64,000 nucleotides of DNA from Afipia carboxidovorans OM5 (GCF_000218565.1 NC_015684.1:558001-622000), one strand, 5' to 3'; positions 26,002 through 36,989 are shown, counted from the first letter of the stretch. Made by a program: numbers and translations. The notes: a model not told the origin generated them from the sequence alone.

Positions 26002-26184
26002 CTATTTTGCCTGATCGTCGAGCTCCGCATTGGGAGCATTCTTCTTGACCGACGCGATGGCATCGAGGGCCGAGGCCTTCTGCTTGTAGCCTTCCGAGCT
26101 GCACATCGTCTCGCCGTTCGGGGCCTTGAAGCGAAACCGAAACTCACCCGCCTTGTCTTTGTAGACTTCAAACTTGTAGGCCAT
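26002..26184 (-). CDS. YegP/DUF1508 family small protein
   Basis: The 60-residue protein starts MAYKFEVYKDKAGEFRFRFKAPNGETM and continues SSEGYKQKASALDAIASVKKNAP. That is one full YegP (DUF1508) unit, a beta-alpha fold of unknown role. E. coli YegP has two tandem units; this is the single-unit form. I chose the ATG at 26184; the frame extends upstream to 26235 but lacks family sequence. A strong terminator follows it, so it is probably transcribed on its own. Confidence 0.88.
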   Translation of the reverse strand: MAYKFEVYKDKAGEFRFRFKAPNGETMCSSEGYKQKASALDAIASVKKNAPNAELDDQAK

Positions 26185-26380
26185 TCCTGTCTCCCTCGAC
26201 TGAGATGAATACGGCGGCAAGCGTCGTGGCCTCAAAGGGCGGAGTCAAGACAGGATCGATGGCAAAAGCGTTGGAGACGCCACATCAGAGCCTCCGATAA
26301 AGAAGGCTCCTGGCGCGAATTTTCCCAGACAAGACAGCGACAATCGGATCGACACCACGTCGCCGGCTGCGAGTGTCGGT

Positions 26381-26782
26381 TCAGGTCGCCCGGCGTTTAG
26401 CCGTCTTGCGGCCTGCTTTCTTCGTTGCAGTTTTTCTTGCCGATGTTTTCTTGGCGGTCTTCGTGTGCGCGGCGGCTTGGCGCTTGCGTGTTGCGGCGGC
26501 TTTCTTGGCGGAGGCTGAGCGCGCAGCCTTTGGCCGTCGTGCGGCTGCAACACCCCCGCGATGGCCACCGATGGCGCCGCCGCGTTTGGAGGAGACGTGG
26601 GTATCCTTCACCCCGCGCCCCGAGCCGCTCTTGTTGCCGCCGCCGCTTTCCTTGTTCACGGTTGCCCAGGCGCGGCGTTCGGCTTCATCGTCGGAGATGC
26701 CCCGCTTCTCGTAGCCTTCCTCGATATGCTGGGCTTTGCGCTTTTGCTTGTCGGTATAACTCGACTTGTCTCCACGCGGCAT
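26381..26782 (-). CDS. Small basic protein with histone-H1-like Lys/Ala tail
   Basis: The 133-residue protein has a conserved-looking head (MPRGDKSSYTDKQKRKAQHIEEGY, then AERRAWATVNKESGGGNKSGSGRG) that I know from proteins often labelled plasmid stabilization protein. The tail from about residue 75 is almost all Ala, Lys, Arg and Thr (AAATRKRQAAAHTKTAKK), like bacterial histone-H1-like proteins. It may bind nucleic acid. No membrane or secretion signal is present. It is a monocistronic-looking gene between the YegP unit and lepA, with no sign of a toxin partner. Confidence 0.8.
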   Translation of the reverse strand: MPRGDKSSYTDKQKRKAQHIEEGYEKRGISDDEAERRAWATVNKESGGGNKSGSGRGVKDTHVSSKRGGAIGGHRGGVAAARRPKAARSASAKKAAATRKRQAAAHTKTAKKTSARKTATKKAGRKTAKRRAT

Positions 26783-26855
26783 AGGAGCCTCCTTCGCGGT
26801 TGTGGACTTCCGCGAAACGCCGTGTGGTGAAACAAGTTCCTGAAGAGGCCGGGCC

Positions 26856-28661
<1,806 letters not shown>

Positions 28662-28763
28662 GCGCGCGGAGATAGCATTAGGGGTTTTCTCAGCAAAGGC
28701 TGAAAGGCCGATCGAAGCGTAAAAAGGGCGGAAATGACGGAGGGAACGGGCCGCCGGGCGGCG

Positions 28764-29057
28764 CTATTCCTCGTCGAACTTGTTCGCCACCAGTTCGGCG
28801 ATGGCATCGACCGCGGCTTTTGCCTCGCGGCCCGTCGCGGTGACGGTGATCGAGGTGCCGATCCCCGCCGCGAGCATCATCAATCCCATGATCGATGTTC
28901 CGCCCACGCTCTCGCCGCTGCGCGTAACGGTGATCTCGGCGTCGAACTTCTCCGCCATCTGCACGAATTTTGCCGAGGCGCGCGCGTGCAGGCCCCGCTT
29001 GTTGGTGATGGGGATTTCCCGGACGACAGCTCCGGCCTGCGTTTGCTCGTCCGTCAT
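28764..29057 (-). CDS. ptsH: Phosphocarrier protein HPr
   Basis: The 97-residue protein has the active-site block NKRGLHARASAKFVQ with phospho-His at residue 24 and the regulatory serine at residue 55 (GTSIMGLMML). That serine is the target of the HPr kinase encoded 0.6 kb upstream. It lies 2 bases after the EIIA gene. No sugar-specific EIIB/C gene is near, so the set is more likely regulatory than a sugar uptake system, as in other alphaproteobacteria. Confidence 0.95.
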   Translation of the reverse strand: MTDEQTQAGAVVREIPITNKRGLHARASAKFVQMAEKFDAEITVTRSGESVGGTSIMGLMMLAAGIGTSITVTATGREAKAAVDAIAELVANKFDEE

Positions 29058-29059
29058 GG

Positions 29060-29461
29060 TTATTTTCCAGCCAGCACACGGCTGGCGATGGTGACGTATT
29101 TGCGCCCGGCCTCCTGTGCGGCAGCGATCGCCTCGGGAAGAGACTTCTCCTCGCGCACCTTGGCGAGCTTGACGAGCATCGGCAGATTGATGCCGGCGAG
29201 GACTTCCACCTTCGGCCGGCTCATACAGGAAATCGCGAGATTGGACGGCGTGCCGCCGAACATATCGGTGAGGATCGCGACGCCCTGACCGCTGTCGGCA
29301 CGCTTGACGGCCTCGATTATGTCGCTCCGACACAAATCGGCATCATCTTCCGCACCGATCGTGATCGTCTCGATTTGTTTTTGCGGACCCATGACGTGTT
29401 CGAGCGCCGCCTTGAACTCGTCGGCAAGACGCCCGTGGGTCACCAGAACCAGACCTATCAT
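29060..29461 (-). CDS. PTS EIIA component, mannose family (regulatory)
   Basis: The 133-residue soluble protein starts MIGLVLVTHGRLADEF with the phosphorylated His at residue 9. TDMFGGTPSNLA and EVLAGINLPMLVKL are typical of the EIIA-Man (ManX/PTS-A) fold. With HPr and HprK it forms a phosphorelay that reports on phosphoenolpyruvate supply. I chose the ATG at 29461; upstream in-frame sequence to 29581 is not family-like. It is separated from hprK by 210 bases and from ptsH by 2. Confidence 0.93.
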   Translation of the reverse strand: MIGLVLVTHGRLADEFKAALEHVMGPQKQIETITIGAEDDADLCRSDIIEAVKRADSGQGVAILTDMFGGTPSNLAISCMSRPKVEVLAGINLPMLVKLAKVREEKSLPEAIAAAQEAGRKYVTIASRVLAGK

Positions 29462-29671
29462 CAAAGACTCCTCGCGGGTGCGTTTGGTGCACCGCACGAA
29501 AGGGCCACATGTTGACCATCCCGCGCCCCGACGCAAGAGGGACCATGGCGGGCCTCCACCGAAACCGGCAGAGTCCTGCATCGGCCAAGCCGAAGGATAT
29601 ATTGGGATTTATATGGTTACCAAATCCCTTCCAGCAATCGAGGGGCGCTCCGTCGCACCCCTCGCACAGGC

Positions 29672-30115
29672 TCAGGAGGTGATGAGGAACCCAAGCACCA
29701 GCGGCAGCGCGGAATATCCGGCCTCGACCGGGATTCGGGCCAATTCCACCTCTGAAATCAACGTCTTGAGGCATTCTGGAGGGGGCAGTCGCTCGGCGTC
29801 GGGCGCGGCCAGATCGACCACCAGACCGATTTTGGCCTGCGCGGCATAATCACAGTGCCGGAGGCCGAGACCCCGGATTTCAATCAGACCGGCGAGCTCC
29901 GGAACCGCATGGGCAATCAGGGCACCGTCGCGAACCTCGAGCCGGACGCGGTCATCCGAAATAAGTTGTGTCGGCGGGATGGCGCCGGTCCGCCCTGCGA
30001 GGATCAGGTCGAGGACGAGGCGCGATTTCCCCGTCCCGGAGGCGCCGCGGATCAGGATGCCGCGATCACCGACACGAACGGCGGAGGCGTGCACGGTGGC
30101 TGGTGGGAGCGTCAT
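29672..30115 (-). CDS. hprK: HPr kinase/phosphorylase, short alphaproteobacterial form
   Basis: The 147-residue protein is only the C-terminal catalytic domain of HprK, as is normal in alphaproteobacteria (Gram-positive HprK has about 310 residues). The P-loop GASGTGKSRLVLDLI starts near residue 25, followed by LISDDRVRL and the signature LIEIRGLGL. It phosphorylates HPr on the regulatory serine. It overlaps chvG by four bases (ATGA), tying the PTS branch to the ChvG/ChvI system. Confidence 0.94.
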   Translation of the reverse strand: MTLPPATVHASAVRVGDRGILIRGASGTGKSRLVLDLILAGRTGAIPPTQLISDDRVRLEVRDGALIAHAVPELAGLIEIRGLGLRHCDYAAQAKIGLVVDLAAPDAERLPPPECLKTLISEVELARIPVEAGYSALPLVLGFLITS

Positions 30116-31947
30116 GTTGCGGGCAGCCGCACCACGAAGCGCGCGCCGGCGATCCGCGAATTGCCCTCGGTGTCCGGCGGTGCGGCGCGATTCTCGGCCC
30201 AGATCTTTCCTCCATGCGCCTCGATGATCTGCTTCGAGATCGAGAGGCCAAGTCCGGAGTTCTGGCCGAAGCCCTGATGCGGACGGTCGGTGTAGAAGCG
30301 CTCGAAGATTTTTTCGAGCGCACCGGGACGGATGCCGGGGCCGTCATCGTCGATAACGACTTCCACCTGATCGCGGCGGCGGCGGCAGGTAACGCGAACC
30401 TTGCTGCCCGGATCGGAGAATGACTGGGCGTTGGCGAGAAGATTGGCGATCACCTGACCGAGACGGGAATCATGGCCCGGAACGGAGAAGCGGTCGGAAG
30501 CCAGACCCTCGAAGCGCGTCTCCACTTTCACGTCGGTGCCCTGCTGGGTTTCGTTCGCAACCGAAGTCAACGTATCGAGCAGATGGCGGATGTCGACCGG
30601 CTCGGCGTCTTGCCGCTGCAATTCGGCGTCGAGGCGGCTGGCATCGGAAATGTCGGAAATCAGCCGGTCGAGCCGGCGCACGTCGTGTTCGATTACGGCA
30701 AGCAGGCGGCCGCGACTGTCGTCGGTCTTGGCGAGCGGCAGCGTCTCGACCGCTGAGCGCATCGAGGTCAGCGGGTTCTTTAATTCATGCGCGACGTCGG
30801 CGGCAAAGCGCTCGATATCGTCGATACGATTGTAGAGCGCGCCGGTCATGTCGCGCAGCGCCTGTGACAGATGTCCAATCTCGTCGCTGCGTGCGGAGAA
30901 GTCGGGAATCTCGACGCGGCTCTTGATGCGCCGTCGCACGCGCTCGGCGCTGTCGGCAAGGCGGCGTACGGGGCCTGCAATGGTGCTCGCGAGCAGCAGT
31001 GACAGTGCGATCATCACCACGGCTGCGATGCCGAACACTTTCAGAATGGCGACGCGCTCGGCGGTGACCATCTCGTCGATGTCGTCACCTTGTGTTGAGA
31101 GCATCAGCGCGCCGCGCACTGCACGGAAGCGCTGCACCGGCACCGCGACCGAGACGATTACTTCGCCGCGGTCGTTGATCCGCACCTTGCTGGCGCTCTG
31201 CCCCTCGAGGGCTTCCTTCACTTCCTGGTAGCCGTTGCCGTTCTCGGGTCCGAGCTCGCGATAGAGCGGCAGGTCGCCGCGATTGAGCCAGGTGCGGACC
31301 GCGATCATGGTGCGCTCCCACAGGCCGGGCTTGCTGTGGGCGGGCGCAGGAAGTTCAAACCGCATCACATCGCCGCGTCCATAGAGGCTGCGACTGTCGA
31401 GCAGCAGCACCCCGTCGCGATCGTAGATGCGGGCGCGCGTTTTGGTCGGCGAGATCAGCCGCCGCAGCACCGGTGCGACACGCTCGGGATTGATCGGAAA
31501 ATCGAGGCCCGACAGGATCTCGTCATTCGGCCCATAACTTTCGCCGGTCTTCAGATCGCTGAGGCGATCCGGATCGACCGTGATGGTGTTGGTCTCGACG
31601 GTGGCGGAGGCCGCGATTGCGCCGGAGATAATTTCGGCCTGCACCAGAAGGCTCTGCGCGCGCGCATCGATCAGGCCGGCGCGGAACTGCGACAGATAGA
31701 GAATGCCGATCACGAGCACGATCAACCCGACGAGATTGAGCGAGACGATGCGGCGGGTCAGGCTGGAGAACGTCAGCGCGAGAAAGTAGCGGCTCGCGCG
31801 CTGGAAGATGTTGAGCGGTTGCGCCCTCGTTTCGGTGACGATGTCGTCGCTGATGGACTCGTCGACCGTCAGGTGGTCGGCCGGGATGGCCCCATCCGTG
31901 GTTCTCGATTGATCTGATGGCGTGCGATCGAGCAACCGTAAACCCAT
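30112..31947 (-). CDS. chvG: Sensor histidine kinase ChvG (ExoS/BvrS)
   Basis: The 611-residue membrane kinase has two membrane segments (about residues 60-82 and 310-330) around a periplasmic sensing domain. A HAMP domain lies at about 330-385 and a HisKA domain follows with DVAHELKNPLTSMRSAVE (phospho-His near 405). The HATPase has N box NLLANAQSF, DDDGPGI and GLGLSISKQIIEAHGG. ChvG responds to acid and envelope signals in rhizobia and Agrobacterium. It lies 70 bases downstream of chvI and overlaps hprK, so the three are likely one transcript. Confidence 0.95.
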   Translation of the reverse strand: MGLRLLDRTPSDQSRTTDGAIPADHLTVDESISDDIVTETRAQPLNIFQRASRYFLALTFSSLTRRIVSLNLVGLIVLVIGILYLSQFRAGLIDARAQSLLVQAEIISGAIAASATVETNTITVDPDRLSDLKTGESYGPNDEILSGLDFPINPERVAPVLRRLISPTKTRARIYDRDGVLLLDSRSLYGRGDVMRFELPAPAHSKPGLWERTMIAVRTWLNRGDLPLYRELGPENGNGYQEVKEALEGQSASKVRINDRGEVIVSVAVPVQRFRAVRGALMLSTQGDDIDEMVTAERVAILKVFGIAAVVMIALSLLLASTIAGPVRRLADSAERVRRRIKSRVEIPDFSARSDEIGHLSQALRDMTGALYNRIDDIERFAADVAHELKNPLTSMRSAVETLPLAKTDDSRGRLLAVIEHDVRRLDRLISDISDASRLDAELQRQDAEPVDIRHLLDTLTSVANETQQGTDVKVETRFEGLASDRFSVPGHDSRLGQVIANLLANAQSFSDPGSKVRVTCRRRRDQVEVVIDDDGPGIRPGALEKIFERFYTDRPHQGFGQNSGLGLSISKQIIEAHGGKIWAENRAAPPDTEGNSRIAGARFVVRLPAT

Positions 31948-32017
31948 TCACTTGCGACGACGGCGAGCGCAGTCATCCGGCCCGCCGCCCATCAGGACAA
32001 TCAGCAGGGAAAGCCGC

Positions 32018-32722
32018 TCAGGCGGCTTCCTTGAAGCGATAGCCGACGCCGTAAAGCGTTTCGATCATCTCAAAGTCGTCGTCAACGACCTTGAACTTCT
32101 TGCGCAGGCGCTTGATGTGGCTGTCGATGGTACGGTCATCGACATAGACCTGATCGTCATAGGCCGCATCCATCAGGGCATTGCGGCTTTTCACGACACC
32201 CGGGCGTTGCGCGAGCGCCTGCAGGATCAGGAATTCAGTGACGGTGAGCGTCACCGGCTCGTTCTTCCAGGTGCAGGTGTGGCGCTCGGGGTCCATGCGG
32301 AGCGCGCCGCGCTCGAGCGCCTTGGTGTCCAATTCCTTCTGCTGGGTCGAAGGGTCCTTCGGCACCGCGCGCCGCAGCACGGCCTTCACCCGCTCGACGA
32401 GGAGACGTTGGGAGAACGGTTTGCGGATGAAGTCGTCGGCGCCCATCTTGAGGCCGAACAACTCGTCGATCTCCTCGTCCTTGGAGGTGAGGAAGATCAC
32501 CGGCAGATCCGATTTCTGCCGCAGTCGCCGCAGCGTCTCCATGCCGTCCATCCGCGGCATCTTGATATCGAGGATCGCCATGTCTGGAGGGCTTGTCTTG
32601 AAGCCATCCAGAGCGGACGCTCCGTCGGTATAGGTCATGATGCGGTAGCCTTCGGCTTCCAGCGCGATCGAGACCGAGGTGAGAATGTTGCGATCGTCGT
32701 CAACGAGGGCGATTGTTGGCAT
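32018..32722 (-). CDS. chvI: Response regulator ChvI (OmpR family)
   Basis: The 234-residue protein has a receiver domain (IALVDDDRNI, phospho-Asp in MAILDIKMPRMDG near residue 52, LTSKDEE) and an OmpR/PhoB winged helix at about 130-230 (YVDDRTIDSHIKRLRKKFK). It is the partner of ChvG and in relatives controls exopolysaccharide, acid response and central carbon genes including pckA. It is the first gene of the leftward group. The 224-base gap to the HugZ-like gene holds divergent promoters. Confidence 0.96.
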   Translation of the reverse strand: MPTIALVDDDRNILTSVSIALEAEGYRIMTYTDGASALDGFKTSPPDMAILDIKMPRMDGMETLRRLRQKSDLPVIFLTSKDEEIDELFGLKMGADDFIRKPFSQRLLVERVKAVLRRAVPKDPSTQQKELDTKALERGALRMDPERHTCTWKNEPVTLTVTEFLILQALAQRPGVVKSRNALMDAAYDDQVYVDDRTIDSHIKRLRKKFKVVDDDFEMIETLYGVGYRFKEAA

Positions 32723-32826
32723 GGGTCTGGTTTCCGAGCGTCTGAGGGCGGGTTTTCAACCCTTGATGCCGCACAAATAAGGCAAGCAGGATCAACCACG
32801 AGCAATTCAAGCTGGGCTGAAATGTG

Positions 32827-32876
32827 ACCGGGTTCCCCGGCACCCGGTCAAATCAACCTGATTTTGCTCATATAAT
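32827..32876 (+). promoter_or_regulatory. Hairpin and -10-like box between chvI and the HugZ-like gene
   Basis: An inverted repeat GACCGGGT / ACCCGGTC at about 32826-32849 is followed by a perfect TATAAT at 32871-32876, 71 bases before the start of the rightward gene. No good -35 is visible. It is a candidate promoter or attenuator; its use is inference. Confidence 0.35.
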
Positions 32877-32946
32877 GCGCCAAACCACGAAAAGAACCAG
32901 CTTTTGCTGAGAAAAAGTCCTTTAAATTCAAGAAAGATTCTGCCCC

Positions 32947-33684
32947 GTGAAACCTCAGCCCCAGACCGATTCCGCCACCATGGTCCGTTCGCTGCTTCGC
33001 GGGAGCCGCCAAGGGGCGCTGGCGACCCTGATGACGGAGAGCGGGGCGCCCTATTGCTCGCTCGTCAATGTTGCTCCCGACGCGGATGGCGCGCCGCTCC
33101 TCCTGATCTCGCGGCTGGCGCTGCATACCCAGAACGCTTTGGCCGACCCGCGGGTTTCACTGATGCTGGACGAGCGCCGGGCGGGCGATCCGCTTGAAGG
33201 CGCACGCATTATGCTGGCAGGCGAGGCACGGCCCGCCGCCCCGGAGGCGCTGCCCCGTATCCGCAGGCGATATTTTGCCTTCCACCCTTCGGCGCGGGAT
33301 TTTGCGGATTTTCCCGATTTCTCGTTCTTCCGGATCGACCCCTCCGGTGTGCATCTTGTCGCGGGCTTCGGGCGGATCGTGGATCTCGTGCCGGCGCGTT
33401 TTCTCACCGAGGTCTCAGATGCAGCCGATCTCGTGGCAGCGGAGGAGGAGATCGTGGCGCATCTCAATACTGATCATCCCGAGACGTTGAGCCTGTTTGC
33501 GACGCAGCTTCTCGATACACCTGCCGCGGACTGGCGATGTATCGCATGCGACCCTGACGGTCTCGACCTTGCCGCAGAGGATCGGTATCTGCGATTGACG
33601 TTCCCGAGACGGGTCGCCAGCCCGGGCGCCTTGCGCACCGTGTTGAAAGACCTTGCGGACAAGGCGCGCAGCGGAGCACGATGA
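32947..33684 (+). CDS. HugZ-family heme-related / pyridoxamine phosphate oxidase-like protein
   Basis: The 245-residue protein has two domains. Residues about 12-150 form a flavin-reductase-like split barrel (RQGALATLMTESGAPYCSLVNVA, SRLALHTQNALADPRVSLM). Residues about 165-240 form a DUF2470 domain (EEEIVAHLNTDHPETLSLFA). This is the HugZ/HutZ build associated with heme binding or breakdown. It starts with GTG at 32947; the ATG at 32980 is an alternative. It sits between chvI and pckA, which are direct neighbours in many rhizobia. Confidence 0.85.
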   Translation: MKPQPQTDSATMVRSLLRGSRQGALATLMTESGAPYCSLVNVAPDADGAPLLLISRLALHTQNALADPRVSLMLDERRAGDPLEGARIMLAGEARPAAPEALPRIRRRYFAFHPSARDFADFPDFSFFRIDPSGVHLVAGFGRIVDLVPARFLTEVSDAADLVAAEEEIVAHLNTDHPETLSLFATQLLDTPAADWRCIACDPDGLDLAAEDRYLRLTFPRRVASPGALRTVLKDLADKARSGAR

Positions 33685-33821
33685 GCGAAGGGAGTTTGCA
33701 ACTTCCTGCGCACGACTAAAGGCGGAAAAGGAGCTTCGTCGTCAGTCTGTCACCCAACGGATAAAGTCGCGACCTCAAATCAACGACCGCGCAAAATGCG
33801 CGGCAGGCAGGGAGAGCGTTC

Positions 33822-35438
33822 GTGGATCAGAGTGGTGTCCGTAACGATGCTTTTGGCGTCGACAAATTCGGCCTCAAGAATCTCAAGGCCGTGCATTGGA
33901 ACCTTGGTACGGCTGCTCTTTACGAATATGCGCTTCGCAATGGCGAGGCGGAGCTAACGCGGGAAGGTGCGCTGTGCGCCGAGACCGGTGAGTTCACGGG
34001 TCGCAGCCCGAAAGACAAATACACCGTCCGCGACGCGCTCACCGACAAGACGATGTCGTGGAGCACCAACCAATCGATCACGCCCGAGCAGTTCGCGGTG
34101 CTGCATGCGGACTTCATCAAGCATGCCGAGGGCATGACGCTTTACGCGCAGGACCTTTGCGGCGGCGCCGATCCGAAATTCCAGATCAAGACCCGCGTCT
34201 ACACCGAGCTCGCCTGGCACTCGCTGTTCATCCGCACGATGCTGCGCAGGCCGGAGACGGCAGCGCTCGCGGACTTCGTGCCCGAGCTCACCATCATCGA
34301 TCTGCCGAGCTTCCGTGCCGATCCCGCGCGCCACGGCGTGCGCTCGCCGACAGTGGTTGCGATCGACTTCACCCGCAAGATCGTGCTGATCGGCGGCACG
34401 CATTACGCGGGCGAGATGAAGAAGTCGGTGTTCACCACGCTCAACTTCTATCTGCCCGAGCAGGGCGTGCTGCCGATGCACTGTTCGGCAAATGTCGGAG
34501 CGAAGGGTGATGCCGCGGTGTTCTTCGGCCTCTCCGGCACCGGTAAGACCACGCTGTCCGCCGATCCGCAGCGCACGCTGCTCGGCGACGATGAGCATGG
34601 TTGGGGCCCGGACGGCGTCTTCAATTTCGAGGGTGGCTGCTACGCCAAAACCATCCGCCTGTCGCGCGAGGCGGAGCCCGCGATCTACGATGCGAGCCTG
34701 CGCTTCGGGGCGGTGCTGGAAAATGTCGTGGTCGATTCGCAGACACGTGCGGTGGATTTCGACGACGGCTCCAAGACCGAGAACACCCGTTCGGCCTATC
34801 CTCTCGATGCGATCCCGAATGCGTCGCCAACCGGCTGTGCCGGGCAACCGAAGAATATTGTGATGCTTGCCGCCGATGCTTTCGGCGTGCTGCCGCCGAT
34901 CGCGAAGCTCACGCCGTCGCAGGCGATGTATCACTTCCTCTCGGGCTACACCGCCAAGGTCGCGGGCACAGAGCGGGGTCTCGGCTCCGAGCCGCAGCCG
35001 GAATTCTCCGCCTGCTTCGGCGCACCGTTCCTGCCGCGCGATCCGACCGTCTATGGCGAGATGCTGCGCAAGCTGATCGCCAAGCATAACGTCGACTGCT
35101 GGCTGGTGAACACCGGCTGGACTGGCGGCAAGTTCGGCATAGGCAACCGGATGCCGATCAAGGTGACGCGCGCGCTTCTCACCGCCGCGCTCGACGGTTC
35201 GCTGCGTAACGTGACGTTCCGCACCGATCCTTATTTCGGCTTTGCGGTGCCGACCGCGCTGCCGGGCGTGCCATCCGATATTCTCGACCCTATCAACACA
35301 TGGGCCGATAAGGCGGACTTCAAGAAAACCGCGCAGGCGCTGGTCAGCATGTTCCGGCAGAACTTCACCAAGTTCGAGAAGCTCGTCGACGCCGATGTGC
35401 TGGCGGCCGCGCCGGACGCTCGGCAGGCGGCCGAATAA
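33822..35438 (+). CDS. pckA: Phosphoenolpyruvate carboxykinase (ATP)
   Basis: The 538-residue cytosolic enzyme converts oxaloacetate and ATP to phosphoenolpyruvate, the first step of gluconeogenesis. The P-loop GLSGTGKTTLSADP lies near residue 237, followed by the ATP-PEPCK signature LLGDDEHGWG and FNFEGGCYAKTI. TRSAYPLDAIPNA and VNTGWTGGKFG complete the active site. The length is normal. Its place opposite chvI/chvG/hprK is conserved in alphaproteobacteria and fits control by ChvI and phosphoenolpyruvate status. A hairpin terminator follows. Confidence 0.97.
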   Translation: MDQSGVRNDAFGVDKFGLKNLKAVHWNLGTAALYEYALRNGEAELTREGALCAETGEFTGRSPKDKYTVRDALTDKTMSWSTNQSITPEQFAVLHADFIKHAEGMTLYAQDLCGGADPKFQIKTRVYTELAWHSLFIRTMLRRPETAALADFVPELTIIDLPSFRADPARHGVRSPTVVAIDFTRKIVLIGGTHYAGEMKKSVFTTLNFYLPEQGVLPMHCSANVGAKGDAAVFFGLSGTGKTTLSADPQRTLLGDDEHGWGPDGVFNFEGGCYAKTIRLSREAEPAIYDASLRFGAVLENVVVDSQTRAVDFDDGSKTENTRSAYPLDAIPNASPTGCAGQPKNIVMLAADAFGVLPPIAKLTPSQAMYHFLSGYTAKVAGTERGLGSEPQPEFSACFGAPFLPRDPTVYGEMLRKLIAKHNVDCWLVNTGWTGGKFGIGNRMPIKVTRALLTAALDGSLRNVTFRTDPYFGFAVPTALPGVPSDILDPINTWADKADFKKTAQALVSMFRQNFTKFEKLVDADVLAAAPDARQAAE

Positions 35439-35471
35439 ACGGCGCTCGGCCGAAACGGGCCTCTTTGGTTG

Positions 35472-35506
35472 CTTCTGCCCGCCCGGATTGCCCGGGCGGG
35501 CAGAAG
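35472..35506 (+). terminator. Hairpin terminator after pckA
   Basis: A perfect 15-base stem (CTTCTGCCCGCCCGG / CCGGGCGGGCAGAAG) with a 5-base loop lies 34 bases after the pckA stop. No T tract follows directly, only GGGTTATAAAG, so efficiency is uncertain. Confidence 0.7.
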
Positions 35507-35612
35507 GGTTATAAAGAACAAAAGTAGAACATTATTAAGAGTTGCTGTAGCATTGTGATTCGCTGTTGCCCCAAGGGATGGCCAAGGGGCTCCTGTTACT
35601 GCTTGAGGTCTC

Positions 35613-36044
35613 ATGTCCAACGCTGCGTTGAACGCTCTCGCTTTGACCCGGATCGCCGATTTCGCGCGGACGCTGACGCGCCTGCATGTGGCGGCCCGCG
35701 ATCAGATGATCGACGACGACCAGATCGATCGCGCCTTCAATGCGGTGTGCATGTCGGTGTGGGGCTACACCATCGACGACATTTCCGACGACATGCTCGC
35801 GCCGGAGGATCATGAGTTCCTCGATACGCTCGACGAATATCGCGCCCGCCTGTTCGCGGCGGAGCAAGGTTATGACCTGTTGGGGGACGAGGGCGTTCTC
35901 ACCGACTGGTGGGGGTTCTGCTGGATGATCCTCGCCGAGAAGCGTGGGCTGCTCACGCCGGAGAACCGTGCGGCCGCGCGGCTGGAATGGGAGGAACGCT
36001 TTCGCGCCGTGCCGAATGTGATCGGCGTCATCGTCAGCCGCTGA
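35613..36044 (+). CDS. Conserved hypothetical protein
   Basis: The 143-residue soluble acidic protein is not recognised. It is helix-rich with many Asp and Trp (MIDDDQIDRAFNAVCMSVWGY, LTDWWGFCWMILAEKRGLL). No signal peptide, metal site or catalytic motif can be named. It begins 105 bases after the pckA terminator, so it has its own promoter, and runs tail-to-tail into the DUF2865 gene with 12 bases between. Composition and codon use look like real host coding sequence. Confidence 0.75.
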   Translation: MSNAALNALALTRIADFARTLTRLHVAARDQMIDDDQIDRAFNAVCMSVWGYTIDDISDDMLAPEDHEFLDTLDEYRARLFAAEQGYDLLGDEGVLTDWWGFCWMILAEKRGLLTPENRAAARLEWEERFRAVPNVIGVIVSR

Positions 36045-36056
36045 TAAGACGCGTCG

Positions 36057-36851
36057 TCAGTTCAGCGAGGCGCGGGTCGCCGGCATCGCAATCTTAGGTG
36101 CCGAGCTCCGTGCCGCTGTGTGGGCCGCTGGCAGCGTGCCGGTAATCTCGACATTCGAATTCGGCCGAACCTCGCCGATATCGGCGCTGACGGGCGCCAC
36201 CTTCATCTCACCAAGGCGGGCACGCAATTCGGGGGTGAGGCCCGGATAGGTCGCGACCGGTGCGAATTCCGCCGTTTGTCCGTTGATCGGCGACACGCCG
36301 GTATAGGCGACGAGGCCGTCGGTGGTCGCAACGATGTCGCCGGGCCGCAGCGTGGTGTCGAGTGCGAGGTCGACCGGCGCAAGGCCTCCGGGGCTGCGGC
36401 CATTGCAGGTGCAGTCGGCCTTCAGCGTCTTGCGATAGGCAAAGGCGTTCTGCAGTTCGCTGTAGCGCTCGCCGTTCGCGCCGAGCGCGGTTTCGATATT
36501 GCTGCCGAAATAGATTTTCGTGGTGCTGGCCGGACAGAACGACTGGCACATCTGTGCGGGCGGCATGCTGGTGCGCGCGGGCAGCGGAAAATATTTTCCG
36601 TCACAGGTGCGCACGCAGTAGGAGGCGGAGCGCCCGCTGCTGACGGGTGTGACGGTTGCAGGCGGCGGATCGATTGGATTGCCGAAGAAGTCGGTCTGCG
36701 GGGCTTGCCGTGTGGGCTCGGCCGCGCGCTGGTCGGGGCTGCTGCCGAACAGGAAATCGAGAAAGCCTGCGGAGGCGGATTGCGGCGCGAGCGCCAGCAC
36801 GACGGCGAACAGCACGGCGTAGCCGGGCTTCGATGCGGGACGCAAACGCAA
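36057..36851 (-). CDS. Secreted DUF2865 protein
   Basis: The 264-residue exported protein has a signal peptide (PGYAVLFAVVLALAPQSASAGF). It carries the cysteine-containing block YCVRTCDGKYFPL, then AQMCQSFCPA and LKADCTCNGRSPGGLAPVDL, the DUF2865 pattern known from Bradyrhizobiaceae and relatives. Six cysteines are probably paired in the periplasm. The function of the family is unknown. The start codon is TTG at 36851 with a GGAG upstream; no in-frame ATG gives a full signal peptide. Confidence 0.85.
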   Translation of the reverse strand: MRLRPASKPGYAVLFAVVLALAPQSASAGFLDFLFGSSPDQRAAEPTRQAPQTDFFGNPIDPPPATVTPVSSGRSASYCVRTCDGKYFPLPARTSMPPAQMCQSFCPASTTKIYFGSNIETALGANGERYSELQNAFAYRKTLKADCTCNGRSPGGLAPVDLALDTTLRPGDIVATTDGLVAYTGVSPINGQTAEFAPVATYPGLTPELRARLGEMKVAPVSADIGEVRPNSNVEITGTLPAAHTAARSSAPKIAMPATRASLN

Positions 36852-36989
36852 CGGTCACTCCACCAACACGACAAAAAATGTGCCGGCGGCGCGTGGCTTC
36901 CGGCGTCAAAACAATAACGCGGGATGGTAAACGCGAGGTTAGGGCACGGCTTGCGGCCTTGGCTGAGCGCGAAACCCGCGCTCAGCGCC

